DNA of 64,000 nucleotides, from positions 165,490-229,489 of the forward strand of contig PBFW01000026.1 in assembly GCA_002719955.1 (NCBI GenBank), in the 5' to 3' direction. A model generated the notes under the pieces. That model saw nothing but the letters and a program-made list of their open reading frames with translations, was not told the origin of the DNA and did no database searches. The DNA is from Deltaproteobacteria bacterium. Its GTDB lineage: Bacteria > Myxococcota_A > UBA9160 > UBA4427. The position numbers and the translations under genes were made by a program. Below are positions 46,132 to 54,462 of this stretch, one piece after another. Each line of letters begins with the position of its first letter. Position 1 is the stretch's first letter.

Positions 46132-47265
46132 ATGAACTTCGGATTCACCGAAGAGCAGGACCTTCTTCGCGCAGAACTGCGCAAATTTCTTGACCAGAAC
46201 GCCTCGCTCGAGCGCGTGCGCGAGATCGTCGAGGCCGATGAGAATCCGGGCACAGACCCCGCCCTATGGGCACGCATGGCGGAACTCGGCTGGGTCGGGC
46301 TGAGCATGCCCGAGGAGCATGGCGGTGTCGGTCTCGATCTCGAGACGCTGATCGTGGTCCTAGAAGAGACGGGGCGCAGCCTTTTTCCTTCTCCGCTGAT
46401 CTCGACCGTGATCGCGGCCAAAGCGATCGAGCGATTCGGTTCCGCGGAACAGCAGGCGCGTTGGTTGCCGGGCCTCGCGGATGGCACGAAGGTCGGCACC
46501 TTCGCGATCCTCGAGCGAAGCGACACGTTTTCGCCGGACGGGATCGAGACGCTCGCGAAGCCTGATGGCGACGAATTGATCTTATCGGGAGAGAAGCTCT
46601 TCGTGACGGATGCCGGGGCGGCGGATCTGACGGTGGTCGCAGTTCGAAGCGGTTCCGAAGCGCGGTCGATTTCGCTGGTTGTGGTCGAGTCGGGGAGAGC
46701 TGGGGTGAAGGCCGCTGATTTCGAGGGGATGGATCTGACGAAGAAGATCGGCCGCCTGTCGCTCGAGGATGCCCGCGTCGGAACGGACTGCGTGCTAGGC
46801 GACGACGGAGCGGCCTGGCCGGCCGCTCAATGGCTGCTCGACCTCGGCGCGGCACTGGTGACGGCTGAGGCGGTTGGGGCTGCGGAAGCTGCTCTCGACC
46901 TCACGACGGCTTTCGCCAAGGAGCGCATCCAGTTCGGTGAACAAATCGGAAAGTTTCAGAGCGTGAAGCATCCGCTCTCGGAGGTCTACGTCGATGTGGA
47001 ATCCTTTCGCTCGCTCGTGTATTACGCGATTTGGGCCCTCGACCAGGACGCGGACGATGCTCAGCTCGCGGTCTCTCGCGCCAAAGCCTATTGTGCCGAT
47101 GCCTTTCCAAAGGCGGGCATCCTGGGCGTACAGCTGCACGGGGGTGTCGGCTACACCTGGGAATACGATATTCAGCTCTATCTGAAGCGCGCCAAATGGG
47201 TTCGACCCATCTTTGGCGATGCGGACCATCATTATGAACGCATCGCGCGATTGGGGGACCTCTAG
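46132..47265 (+). CDS. Acyl-CoA dehydrogenase
   Basis: A 377-residue FAD-dependent acyl-CoA dehydrogenase oxidising an acyl-CoA to its enoyl form. MNFGFTEEQDLLRAELRKFL, the substrate-loop ELGWVGLSMPEEHGGVGLDL, AERIQF-type flavin/acyl segment (KERIQFGEQIGKFQSVKHPL), and QLHGGVGYTWEYDIQLYLKR at the C-terminus are seen. Middle strands are less conserved than in classical FadE, fitting the divergent actinobacterial/steroid-type partner subunits that work in alpha2beta2 complexes. The second dehydrogenase starts three bases later, so the two probably form a heteromeric enzyme. GGAG lies six bases before ATG 46132. Confidence 0.9.
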   Translation: MNFGFTEEQDLLRAELRKFLDQNASLERVREIVEADENPGTDPALWARMAELGWVGLSMPEEHGGVGLDLETLIVVLEETGRSLFPSPLISTVIAAKAIERFGSAEQQARWLPGLADGTKVGTFAILERSDTFSPDGIETLAKPDGDELILSGEKLFVTDAGAADLTVVAVRSGSEARSISLVVVESGRAGVKAADFEGMDLTKKIGRLSLEDARVGTDCVLGDDGAAWPAAQWLLDLGAALVTAEAVGAAEAALDLTTAFAKERIQFGEQIGKFQSVKHPLSEVYVDVESFRSLVYYAIWALDQDADDAQLAVSRAKAYCADAFPKAGILGVQLHGGVGYTWEYDIQLYLKRAKWVRPIFGDADHHYERIARLGDL

Positions 47266-47267
47266 CC

Positions 47268-48428
47268 ATGGATTTTCAGCTTTCCGAAGAAGAAGAGGCC
47301 TTCCGTAACGAAGTTCGCGCATTTCTCGACGAGACCCTGCCGGAGGGAACAAAGCGCACACCGGAATTCATGGCCGATTGGAACAAACAGATCCGCGAGC
47401 GCCGATGGGTCGGTTTTTCTTGGCCCAGGTACGTGGGCGGCGGCGGTGGTTCGATCATGGAGCAGGTGATCCTCAAGGACGAGATGGCGCAACGAAAAGC
47501 ACCGGCACTCGGCGCCTGCTTCATGGGTCTGGCCTGGGTGGGTCCCTCGATCATCCAATACGGCACCGAGGAACAGAAGCAGAAATATATTCCCGACATC
47601 CTCGACGGTCACTACCAGTGGTGTACAGGCTATTCGGAGCCGGATTCGGGTTCGGATCTCGCCAGCCTGAAATGCAAATGCGAACGCGAGGGCGATGAGT
47701 ACGTCGTGAACGGGCAGAAGATCTGGACCTCGATCGCCATGTGGTCGAAGATGATGATCCTTCTCGTTCGCACCGATCAGGCCTCCGAGAGCAAACACGA
47801 TGGGATTACCTGTCTGCTCGTCGAGATGGACACCCCCGGAATCGAGGTTCGCCCGATCAAGAACATGAGCGGGGGGGCCATATTCGCGGAAGTCTTCTTC
47901 GACAATGTGCGCGTGCCGGTCGAGAATCGATTGGGTGACGAGGGGCAGGGCTGGAAGGTCACGATCTCGGCCCTGGCCTCTGAACGCTCCTCGATTGCCG
48001 AGGTGCATGGGTTGATCCGAAAGATCGCAGAGGTGAAGGAACTCGCCCAGAATACGATTCGCGGCGGTCGCGCCATGAGTGATGACCCAGGCATTCGACG
48101 GCGGATCGCGGAGGCCGAGACCCGGATCGAAGCGATGCGGCTAAACGGCATGCGTTTCCTGACGAAACAGCTGAAGGGCGAGCCGCTCGGCTCGGAGACC
48201 TCGATCAATAAGCTCCACCGCGCCGCGCTCGAGATCGGCCTCGGCGAGCTGGCAATGGAGATCCTGGGATCCTCATCGACGCTGATGGGCGGTGACGACC
48301 CGGCGGTAGATGGCGGTGCCTGGGCGAGATTCTCGCTCAACTGGCCCGAAGTGGTGATCGGCGGTGGCACGCCCAATATCCAGAAAAATATCATCGCCGA
48401 GCGCCTGCTCGGCCTGCCCAAGGACTAA
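47268..48428 (+). CDS. Acyl-CoA dehydrogenase, partner subunit
   Basis: A 386-residue acyl-CoA dehydrogenase. [20 protein letters not shown], the [18 protein letters not shown] segment, [20 protein letters not shown] (flavin-binding), [20 protein letters not shown] and the C-terminal [20 protein letters not shown] are diagnostic. It follows the first dehydrogenase after a two-base gap. Paired genes of this kind commonly encode heterotetramers acting on steroid or branched side-chain CoA esters; here the substrate is unknown. BolA gene follows five bases after its stop. Confidence 0.92.
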   Translation: MDFQLSEEEEAFRNEVRAFLDETLPEGTKRTPEFMADWNKQIRERRWVGFSWPRYVGGGGGSIMEQVILKDEMAQRKAPALGACFMGLAWVGPSIIQYGTEEQKQKYIPDILDGHYQWCTGYSEPDSGSDLASLKCKCEREGDEYVVNGQKIWTSIAMWSKMMILLVRTDQASESKHDGITCLLVEMDTPGIEVRPIKNMSGGAIFAEVFFDNVRVPVENRLGDEGQGWKVTISALASERSSIAEVHGLIRKIAEVKELAQNTIRGGRAMSDDPGIRRRIAEAETRIEAMRLNGMRFLTKQLKGEPLGSETSINKLHRAALEIGLGELAMEILGSSSTLMGGDDPAVDGGAWARFSLNWPEVVIGGGTPNIQKNIIAERLLGLPKD

Positions 48429-48433
48429 CGACT

Positions 48434-48709
48434 GTGCGCGAGGCTCTGGAAGCTCGTCTACGCAATCGCCTCGAAGCCAGTCACGTCGAAGTCATCGATG
48501 AATCCCATCTTCACGCCGGCCATGCCGGGGCGAAAAGTGGTGGCGGGCATTTTCGCGCCGTGATCGTCTCCGGACAATTTTCCGGATTGGGTCGAGTAAA
48601 GGCGCAGCAGCTCGTCTATGGGATCCTGGATGACTGGATGGGTCGGGAGATCCACGCGCTGAGCATGAAAACGTTTACGCCGGAGGCATGGGCGGAGCTC
48701 GGGAGTTAG
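48434..48709 (+). CDS. bolA: BolA-family protein
   Basis: A 91-residue BolA/IbaG-type protein. The fold's characteristic [40 protein letters not shown] and [20 protein letters not shown] are present with the conserved His used with monothiol glutaredoxin to bind [2Fe-2S]. Start GTG 48434 lies five bases after the acyl-CoA dehydrogenase stop, so it shares that operon. Role: iron-sulfur cluster trafficking or transcriptional effects (known of family). Confidence 0.9.
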   Translation: MREALEARLRNRLEASHVEVIDESHLHAGHAGAKSGGGHFRAVIVSGQFSGLGRVKAQQLVYGILDDWMGREIHALSMKTFTPEAWAELGS

Positions 48710-48749
48710 GTCGGACTTTTCTCGCGGTACGTCGGTGTTTCGAGACCGC

Positions 48750-49592
48750 CTAGCGAAGGGCCTCCGCGAGTGCGTCTCGCGGAGGCCGGGACGTCGAGGT
48801 GGCGCCGCGGTAGGTGCCCGGGACAGTGATCGTTCCGAACGCGCCGTTGTAGGTCTTGTAGCCGAGCAGGTCGACGAGACGCTCGGGGTACTCTGCCAAA
48901 TGCTCGTGTGGAATGGAGAGAAAGTGGTTGTTGGAGGGGCGAAGCCAGCCGGCGTGGTAGGAGCACTGGACCCCGAGCCGCCATTGGTTCGAGTGGTTGT
49001 CGCCGCAACCGTGGAACATCGCGTGATCGAAGATGATGATACCGCCTCCCTTCACCTCCGGCTGGATGAGGCCTGGGATCTCGTCGGTTTCGTCGGAACC
49101 CCACGCGACGTCGATGTCCGCCAGCTTGTGGCTCCCGGGTAGTACGCGCGTTCCGCCGGTCTCATGGTTGAAATCCGTGATGCACCAGAGAGCCGTGCAG
49201 CCGACGGGAATCGGGTGCGGCCGCACCACTCCGATCAACGCGTCGTCCGGATGGAGCGGTTGGATATTCTTGGTGTTTGGTTTGAGATCGATCCCCGAGA
49301 CCTGCGAGAGAAGGAAATCCGGGCCGAGGACTCCCTCCACGATCGGCAGCACATCCGGATGGAGAGGGATCTCCCTGAAGATCGGATCGGCCTCGAGGAT
49401 CCCGCCGGTACGATAGAACGAGCTATCGGATTCGAGTTCGCCGTCCTGCAGGGGAAGGAGGGTCTGCTCCTCGATCTCTCGGATTCTGTTCACGATCTTC
49501 AGTCTGAAGTCCTCGTCGATCGCATCGTGGAGGATGGTGAAGCCGTCGACGTCCAGTTCGTGAAGCCGGGATTCGAGTGTGCTTTGGGTCAT
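48750..49592 (-). CDS. Phytanoyl-CoA dioxygenase-family protein (copy 1)
   Basis: A 280-residue Fe(II)/2-oxoglutarate dioxygenase. The metal site is H-x-D in NIQPLHPDDALIG and the distal His in FDHAMFHGCGDNHSNQWRLG, followed by the 2-OG binding Arg. FLLSQVSGIDLKPNTKNIQP and TRVLPGSHKLADIDVAWG match the phytanoyl-CoA hydroxylase family. Known members alpha-hydroxylate branched acyl groups or modify secondary metabolites; the acyl substrate is unknown. GGGAG precedes the ATG. A strong 12-bp hairpin overlaps its last codons. The gene follows copy 2 on the minus strand. Confidence 0.92.
   Translation of the reverse strand: MTQSTLESRLHELDVDGFTILHDAIDEDFRLKIVNRIREIEEQTLLPLQDGELESDSSFYRTGGILEADPIFREIPLHPDVLPIVEGVLGPDFLLSQVSGIDLKPNTKNIQPLHPDDALIGVVRPHPIPVGCTALWCITDFNHETGGTRVLPGSHKLADIDVAWGSDETDEIPGLIQPEVKGGGIIIFDHAMFHGCGDNHSNQWRLGVQCSYHAGWLRPSNNHFLSIPHEHLAEYPERLVDLLGYKTYNGAFGTITVPGTYRGATSTSRPPRDALAEALR
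48759..48787. terminator. 12-bp GC hairpin at the 3' end of the dioxygenase gene
   Basis: GGCCTCCGCGAG (48759-48770) and CTCGCGGAGGCC (48776-48787) form a perfect 12-bp stem with a 5-nt loop. It covers the last codons of the minus-strand dioxygenase and is also downstream of the convergent bolA. No T-tract follows on either strand. A bidirectional terminator is inferred. Confidence 0.5.
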
Positions 49593-49631
49593 TGCATTTC
49601 TCCCAGAATGGGTTTGGTGAGCCCCGCGAAA

Positions 49632-50549
49632 TCAGTTGGATTCCACTCTTTTGGACCTGCCTTCGCCACTATCATCCGTCGCCAGACCGGGTTTGGCCTG
49701 TCGCTCTTCGCTCCAGGCCCCGAGGCGGGCCCTTCGGAGTTGGCCGTAGCTCTCGCGATAGCTGCCGAAACGCCGATCGCCGAATCTGTTTCGTTTGATG
49801 CGGTCGAAATCCCTGTAACCGATCAACTCCATCAGCGGCTGCTGGTATTTCATGACCTCGTCCTCGGGGATGGAGAGGAAGAAATTGGTGAAGGTCCGCA
49901 TCCAGGGCGCGCAGTACAGGATCTCGAGAGCGAGGCGCGGTCGATCGCTCTCGTTGTCGGCTTCGTGATGGAGCACGGCACCGTCGAATACGACCACGCT
50001 GCCCGCCGGCATCTCGGCCGTGATCATACCGTCGATCTCGTGGCGATCGGTTGCGTGATCCGGCAACCCGACCATCTTGTGGCTGTCCGCCAAAAGGCGG
50101 ACAGCACCGTTCTTTGCCGTGAAGTCGTCGATCGCGATCATGCACGTGCAGATGACCGGCTGGTGGGGTCGCGGGAGCGGAACGGCTGCGTCGTCCGAGT
50201 GGATCGCTTCTTCGTTCTTGCCGGGCAGCATATCGATCGCTGAGAAAGCGGTGAGCTGACACTCTGCGCCCAGGATTCCCTGGATCACCGGGAGCAGGTC
50301 GGGAAGGATCGGAATCTCCCGAAAGAGCGGATCCAGTTGCAGCAGCCCTTCCGTCCGAAGCAGGGAGGATCTGTCGAGCGGCGTTTCACCCTTGCTGCCG
50401 ATCAAGGTCTCCTTTTCGATCTCGCGGACGCGCTTGCCGATTGCGTCGACCCTTTCAGGCTCGAGGACATCTTCGATGATCGTGTAGCCGTCGTGCACGA
50501 TGGCTTCGATCTGTGAATTGACAAGAGATTGCTGCATGATGGATTCCAT
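49632..50549 (-). CDS. Phytanoyl-CoA dioxygenase-family protein (copy 2)
   Basis: A 305-residue Fe(II)/2-oxoglutarate dioxygenase with H-x-D in KNEEAIHSDDAAVPLPRP and the distal His in FDGAVLHHEADNESDRPRLA. It resembles the adjacent copy in layout (NSQIEAIVHDGYTIIEDVLE, IPILPDLLPVIQGILGAE) but the two are clearly divergent. It has about 40 extra C-terminal residues. The start is ambiguous: ATG 50549 is taken, GTG 50561 and ATG 50537 are alternatives. A small ORF ends just upstream at 50565, so co-translation is possible. Substrate unknown. Confidence 0.9.
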   Translation of the reverse strand: MESIMQQSLVNSQIEAIVHDGYTIIEDVLEPERVDAIGKRVREIEKETLIGSKGETPLDRSSLLRTEGLLQLDPLFREIPILPDLLPVIQGILGAECQLTAFSAIDMLPGKNEEAIHSDDAAVPLPRPHQPVICTCMIAIDDFTAKNGAVRLLADSHKMVGLPDHATDRHEIDGMITAEMPAGSVVVFDGAVLHHEADNESDRPRLALEILYCAPWMRTFTNFFLSIPEDEVMKYQQPLMELIGYRDFDRIKRNRFGDRRFGSYRESYGQLRRARLGAWSEERQAKPGLATDDSGEGRSKRVESN

Positions 50550-50564
50550 TTCTACCTGCACTCG

Positions 50565-50747
50565 TCACGCGCTGGCCGAATGTCCTGTCCATGACCGACA
50601 TCTGGAGCCGCGGTGTTCTCCGAGGTCCCGCCAATAAAATAGCCATTTGTGCCGGTCTGGCCTGCGGATCGCCCTCGGGGCCCAAATTCTCGTCCGAGAC
50701 TCAATAGGAAGGGCTGGGAGCGGAGGCGCCTGAGGGCGCGGGTTCAA
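50565..50747 (-). CDS. Small ORF (possible leader) upstream of dioxygenases
   Basis: A 60-codon frame (TTG start at 50747) preceded by AAGGAGGTGA at 50752-50761, an exact complement of the 16S rRNA 3' tail, with seven bases between GGAGG and the start. The peptide begins MNPRPQAPPLPALPIESRTR and is Pro/Arg-rich without any family similarity. It ends three to fifteen bases before the dioxygenase starts. It could be a leader that couples translation to the dioxygenases; the ribosome site is the only direct support. Confidence 0.4.
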   Translation of the reverse strand: MNPRPQAPPLPALPIESRTRIWAPRAIRRPDRHKWLFYWRDLGEHRGSRCRSWTGHSASA

Positions 50748-50761
50748 GGGTTCACCTCCTT

Positions 50762-50789
50762 CTCGAGTCGGCAGGCTCGCCGACTCGAG
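50762..50789. promoter_or_regulatory. 11-bp hairpin in the divergent promoter region
   Basis: CTCGAGTCGGC (50762-50772) and GCCGACTCGAG (50779-50789) form a perfect 11-bp stem with a 6-nt loop. It lies immediately before the perfect ribosome site on the minus strand and just upstream of the DUF1993-like gene on the plus strand. Could be an operator or an RNA stem controlling either. Confidence 0.45.
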
Positions 50790-50791
50790 AG

Positions 50792-51334
50792 TTGGCGCTC
50801 TTCCGAAGCGCTTTCACTGCCGGGGCTAGGCGGGTAGGTCTCGCCCGAGGAGAGGGTCGCACGCTGGCTGTGGTGATCGGTTTCGTCGAAAAAGTCCGGG
50901 TGTGGTGTGAAGAAGAGGGCCTATCGCTCGATGACGTGGTGGCCTCGCAGCTGCACGACGACATGTTTCCGTTTCACTTCCAGATCGTATCCGCATCACA
51001 CCATTCGCTCGGCGCACTTCGTAGCGTACAGACGGGCGAGTTCAGCCCGCCACCGAAAATGGAGCTCGACTTTGCAGGACTGCAGAGCCTCGTAGCCGAG
51101 GCGCGCTCGGGGCTCACCGACTTCCCGCCGGATGTCGTGAACGGATTCGAGGGTGGGGAGGTGGTCTTCAAGCTCGGTGGGCAGAGCATGCTCTTTGCCG
51201 CCGAGGGTTTTCTGCTGACCTTCTCGCTGCCGAACTTCTATTTTTACACCGTGACGGCATACGACATCCTGCGCTTCAAGGGTGCGCCGATCGGCAAGCG
51301 CGATTTCCTGGGGCCGTTGAAGCTGAAAGGCTGA
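50792..51334 (+). CDS. DUF1993-family protein
   Basis: A 180-residue protein matching DUF1993 (predicted four-helix DinB-like): FVEKVRVWCEEEGLSLDDVV, ASQLHDDMFPFHFQIVSASH, HSLGALRSVQTGEFSPPPKM, FAGLQSLVAEARSGLTDFPP, and VVFKLGGQSMLFAAEGFLLT, ending FYFYTVTAYDILRFKGAPIG with KRDFLG, typical of the family. The N-terminal 20 residues (ALFRSAFTAGARRVGLARGE) are atypical, so either the start is wrong or the 5' end is damaged; TTG 50792 is used for lack of ATG. Function unknown. Confidence 0.75.
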   Translation: MALFRSAFTAGARRVGLARGEGRTLAVVIGFVEKVRVWCEEEGLSLDDVVASQLHDDMFPFHFQIVSASHHSLGALRSVQTGEFSPPPKMELDFAGLQSLVAEARSGLTDFPPDVVNGFEGGEVVFKLGGQSMLFAAEGFLLTFSLPNFYFYTVTAYDILRFKGAPIGKRDFLGPLKLKG

Positions 51335-51541
51335 GATGGCTTCCAGGGGGTGGGTGTCGACGCGGTTCCCCTTGCTCATTCGGATTCTGCCGAAGGGTTG
51401 CAGATCGAGCGATTCCGCGCCTCGCAGCAAAGCCCTCAGGGTGACTGAGACGGGGGAGATTGGGCTTTCTGGCGTCGACTTACGGGTATTAGAATTCTCT
51501 TTTTGGAGCCCACCCGGGTTGTCGAATACCAAGGAGCAAGT

Positions 51542-51748
51542 ATGACGGACGAACTCGCCCAGATGCCCGTAATCGATATCGATACCCATTGGACCGAGCC
51601 GCCTGATCTCTGGACCTCGCACGCACCGGCCAAGCTTCGCGACCGGGCGCTTCGCACGCGGCGAAACGCCGATGAGGCCGACCCAGAGGCCCTCGAGACC
51701 TGGCTCGGATGGGCGTATAGGCCAAACGTGCTGCGCATGAAGATTTAA
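51542..51748 (+). pseudogene. Truncated amidohydrolase (N-terminal fragment)
   Basis: AAGGAG six bases before ATG 51542 is a good ribosome site. The 68-residue product (ELAQMPVIDIDTHWTEPPDL, WTSHAPAKLRDRALRTRR) is the N-terminal metal-binding HxH segment and first loop of amidohydrolase-2 family enzymes, which normally have about 350-400 residues. It stops at 51748 after YRPNVLRMKI. No continuation is seen in other frames, so the 3' part was lost. It is one of the clipped genes in the 51.5-63 kb mosaic. Confidence 0.62.
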
Positions 51749-51851
51749 AGCAACGTTTTCGCAATCGCCAACACCCGCTCTGCTGCATGTAGGCCCGGGC
51801 GGAGCTAGCGGGCTCCCCGGGACGGGGAGTAGACCTCCATTCGCGGCTTGG

Positions 51852-51945
51852 TTGTCATATTGCCCGATATCGACGATGCGGAAAACGCAGCTTGAAATTT
51901 CGGCTCTTCCGGGTTTTGTGTGGGTCCGATAGCGGCCCGTTCCGG
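51852..51945 (-). repeat. Dispersed repeat copy A
   Basis: Minus-strand copy. It shares AAGCTGCGTTTTCC, the following about 30 bases (ending ATGACAA here, ACGACAA in copies B and C), and the CCGTTCCGGG-like end with copies at 58931-59036 and 62250-62332; it also shares CCCACAC and GCCGAAATT segments with copy at 54424. It begins where the aldehyde dehydrogenase fragment loses similarity. Confidence 0.6.
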
Positions 51946-52127
51946 GGCTCGAACGATTTTCGAGCGGCGCGGCAGGCCTCGTGAACCTGCAAAGCGGAGG
52001 CGTCGGGTGCTTCGCCGACGGCTTCCTCAGTCGAGGGGTCCACAATCGAGTAGATTCCATTTGCGGCCGGGACCCAGCGTCCGACGATCAGCACATCCTG
52101 CCGAGTCCATCGCCCTGGATTGCTCAT
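51855..52127 (-). pseudogene. Truncated aldehyde dehydrogenase fused to repeat
   Basis: The start ATG 52127 has a perfect GGAGGAGG ribosome site and overlaps the upstream MerB-like stop as ATGA. The first about 58 residues (RWTRQDVLIVGRWVPAANGI, YSIVDPSTEEAVGEAPDASA, LQVHEACRAARKSFE) are the N-terminal NAD-binding entry of an aldehyde dehydrogenase, normally about 480 residues. At SFE the similarity ends and the frame runs into repeat copy A (FKLRFPHRRY) to a stop. The rest of the gene has been deleted. Confidence 0.68.
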
Positions 52128-52864
52128 CGTTCCTCCTCCGCCAATCCCCATGGTGAGAGGTCGATTCCAAGTTCCCTCAGTCGCTCGATGAGCCGCTCCG
52201 GATCCATCGACTGACTCGGCCAGTGATAGTCCCACCCCCGGATGCCCACTGCAGGCTCAACGTAGTCTCTGACCTGATCGAGCGTGAAGAGAATCCCACG
52301 TCGTCCGATTTGAAGCTCATACCTTCGCGCGTGTTCTTCGTCTATGACGAGATTCACGTTGTCACACATGCTCTTCATGTCGTAGTGAACCCAGTCCCAG
52401 ACGGGGGTGGCGCAATGCACGAGTGGGTTTCGTGGTTGCGTTTTGGTTATCTCGAATTCCTTCGACCACAGCGTGACGGGCTCGAGGCAGCAAGCGCAAT
52501 AGGATTCCAGCCGCACTTCCTTCCCCTCAAATTGCGGCATCTTTGATACGGCCACCGCTTCGTGTGCACAGCCGATAAAGCTGTGGAACTTCTCATCGAT
52601 GAACATCTCTACCTGGCTTGGGAACGCCGAAAAGGGAGGGGCTTTCAAGAGGTCGCAGTTGGGGGAGTCCTGATCTACGACGACGACGATACCCGTCTGA
52701 AGTTCCTTGTAGGCCTGAACGATATCCCGCCGACTGAGGTGGGTCCCCTCCTTAACCTGGCGGAGGTTCGGCGGCCTGCCCGATTCGGACCAGAAGTCGA
52801 AGACAAACTGGCGAACTCGAAGGGCGCGTTCGGTCCAATCTAAGCGAGGTACGTATTGTGACAT
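52124..52864 (-). CDS. MerB-like (alkylmercury lyase-fold) protein with winged-helix N-terminus
   Basis: A 246-residue protein. Residues about 1-80 form a helix-turn-helix (VRQFVFDFWSESGRPPNLRQ, HLSRRDIVQAYKELQTG), as in MerB proteins. The remainder aligns with the organomercurial lyase core: APPFSAFPSQVEMFIDEKFH, FIGCAHEAVAVSKMPQF, EVRLESYCACCLEPVTLW, and DWVHYDMKSMCDNVNLVIDE, EEHARRY. Two core Cys and an acidic residue (CAHE in place of MerB CALD) are retained, with Glu for Asp. Function could be organomercurial lysis or another thiol/metal reaction. No mer genes nearby. GGAGGAGG precedes ATG 52864. Lower GC than surroundings. Confidence 0.7.
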   Translation of the reverse strand: MSQYVPRLDWTERALRVRQFVFDFWSESGRPPNLRQVKEGTHLSRRDIVQAYKELQTGIVVVVDQDSPNCDLLKAPPFSAFPSQVEMFIDEKFHSFIGCAHEAVAVSKMPQFEGKEVRLESYCACCLEPVTLWSKEFEITKTQPRNPLVHCATPVWDWVHYDMKSMCDNVNLVIDEEHARRYELQIGRRGILFTLDQVRDYVEPAVGIRGWDYHWPSQSMDPERLIERLRELGIDLSPWGLAEEER

Positions 52865-53165
52865 CCGATGAGCCTCCTCCAATAACCCCAAATGGCGTAC
52901 CGACTTCGTTGATCGGCCGGTCAATTCTTCCCCATCTCCCTCAAGCGCATATCCACCGGACTCGTACTCCCACGCCTCCGGATCAAGTCTGCTCTGACTT
53001 TGGACTGGGAGCTGCGTCTTGAATCCAAGGCTCCCCGTATGCATCGCCACGCAAACCCGCTTCTCCCTCAATTCGTTTCCTAGTATAATCTCCGAAAACC
53101 AGATCTACAGTCCAGCCGCATGCAGATGCCAAGCCTCGGCTCCATTCACTCTCAGAGCGATCCAT

Positions 53166-54416
53166 TTGAACACGACCCATACTTCGTCGGCCTACAAATA
53201 CTATGTGTTGTTCATATTGGCAGCTGTCAACATGTTCAACTATGTCGACCGTAACGTCGTGTCCATTCTTCTCGTGCCCATCCAGGACGAGTTTCAGGTA
53301 TCCGACGGAGCGATGGGTCTGCTCACTGGAATGGCATTTATGCTCGTCCATTCGCTCTTCGGAATTCCGCTCGCGCGACTAGCCGATCGGCACAGCCGCC
53401 GAAACGTCCTTGTGGCCGGAGTCGCGGTCTGGAGCGCGATGACCGCGCTTTCGGGCTTCGCTCGCAGCTTCCCGCAGCTCGTCTCCCTGCGAATGGGCGT
53501 TGGCATTGGCGAAGCCGCAGGATCACCACCGGCACACTCGATGATCTCGGACTATTTCCCGCCTGCGAGTCGTGCGTTAGCACTGTCACTCTATAGCGTA
53601 GGCCTCTATGCGGGAATTATGGTCGGATACTTCGCAGCTGGATGGCTCGGCATACGGTTCGGATGGCGCACAACCTTCATCGTGGTGGGCCTTCCGGGAC
53701 TTGCCTTGTCCGCTTTGGTAGCGCTGACAGTGAAGGAGCCTCCAAGGCGAAGCCATCAGGCGGTCGCACCGCTTGTTGTCGTATTTCGTCATCTTCTGAG
53801 GAAGCGCTCATTTCTAGCGCTGCAACTCGCGGCCTCCTTCCACGCGCTGTCGGCGTACGGTGCAGTACTGTGGATGCCGACATTCATGCATCGTGTGTAT
53901 TCGATGCCTCTCGATGAAATCGGCCTAAAGCTGGGCGTCATTTCTGGATTAGGCGGCGGGGCCGGCGCAATCATTGGCGGATTCGCCGCAGATCGAGCTG
54001 CCCGTCGAGACGTTCGATGGTATGCGTGGGTAGCAGCGATCTCAGCGCTAGGTGCACTTTTCCCGACGTCGCTATTCCTATTCGCGGCATCGAGCGAACT
54101 TGCGCTTGGATGCTTTCTTCCTTACATCGTCCTTGTCGGGATGTACACCGGACCTCTGTTCGCAATGAATCAAGCACTCGCACCAACGCGAATGCGTGCA
54201 ACCGCCGTGGCGATCCATCTGCTCATCGTGAGTATTCTTGGGGGTGGCGTCGGCCCATGGATTGTCGGTGGACTAAGCGATCTCTTCGCAACTGAATATG
54301 GCGATGAAGGACTCCGATACTCAATGCTGATCGTAATCTGTGCTGGTAGTTTTTTTGCCGGAGTGCTTTATCTGATTGCCGGCACATCGCTATCTCGTGA
54401 AATCGAATCAGAGTGA
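53166..54416 (+). CDS. MFS transporter
   Basis: A 416-residue major-facilitator protein with about 12 helices. Between helices 2 and 3 is GIPLARLADRHSRRNVLVAG (GxxxDRxxRR loop), helix 4 has GVGIGEAAGSPPAHSMISDY, and helix 5 GVRF-like turn (GIRFGWRTTFIVVGLPGLAL). These resemble spinster/aromatic-acid-type carriers. The opening VLFILAAVNMFNYVDRNVVS is typical. No ATG is available at the right place; TTG 53166 is the best start and has a weak ribosome site. GC is lower than the genomic average, like the MerB-like gene next to it. Substrate unknown. Confidence 0.88.
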   Translation: MNTTHTSSAYKYYVLFILAAVNMFNYVDRNVVSILLVPIQDEFQVSDGAMGLLTGMAFMLVHSLFGIPLARLADRHSRRNVLVAGVAVWSAMTALSGFARSFPQLVSLRMGVGIGEAAGSPPAHSMISDYFPPASRALALSLYSVGLYAGIMVGYFAAGWLGIRFGWRTTFIVVGLPGLALSALVALTVKEPPRRSHQAVAPLVVVFRHLLRKRSFLALQLAASFHALSAYGAVLWMPTFMHRVYSMPLDEIGLKLGVISGLGGGAGAIIGGFAADRAARRDVRWYAWVAAISALGALFPTSLFLFAASSELALGCFLPYIVLVGMYTGPLFAMNQALAPTRMRATAVAIHLLIVSILGGGVGPWIVGGLSDLFATEYGDEGLRYSMLIVICAGSFFAGVLYLIAGTSLSREIESE

Positions 54417-54423
54417 CGTTCTG

Positions 54424-54462
54424 AGCGGATAGGAATTTCGGCGCTTCAGGCTTTCGTGTGGG
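54424..54462 (+). repeat. Dispersed repeat copy E (partial)
   Basis: GCGGATAGGAATTTC and GCGCTTCAGGCTTTCGTGTG match segments of copies A and B (GCGGATAGGAGTTTT in B; the AATTTCGGC-TCTTCC-GGTTTTGTGTGGG stretch in A). It sits exactly at the 5' truncation point of the acetylpolyamine amidohydrolase. Confidence 0.5.

Noticed and set aside
50752..50761. TCACCTCCTT on the plus strand as the 3' end of a 16S rRNA gene
   Set aside because: Upstream sequence has no rRNA features; it reads as a Shine-Dalgarno on the minus strand.
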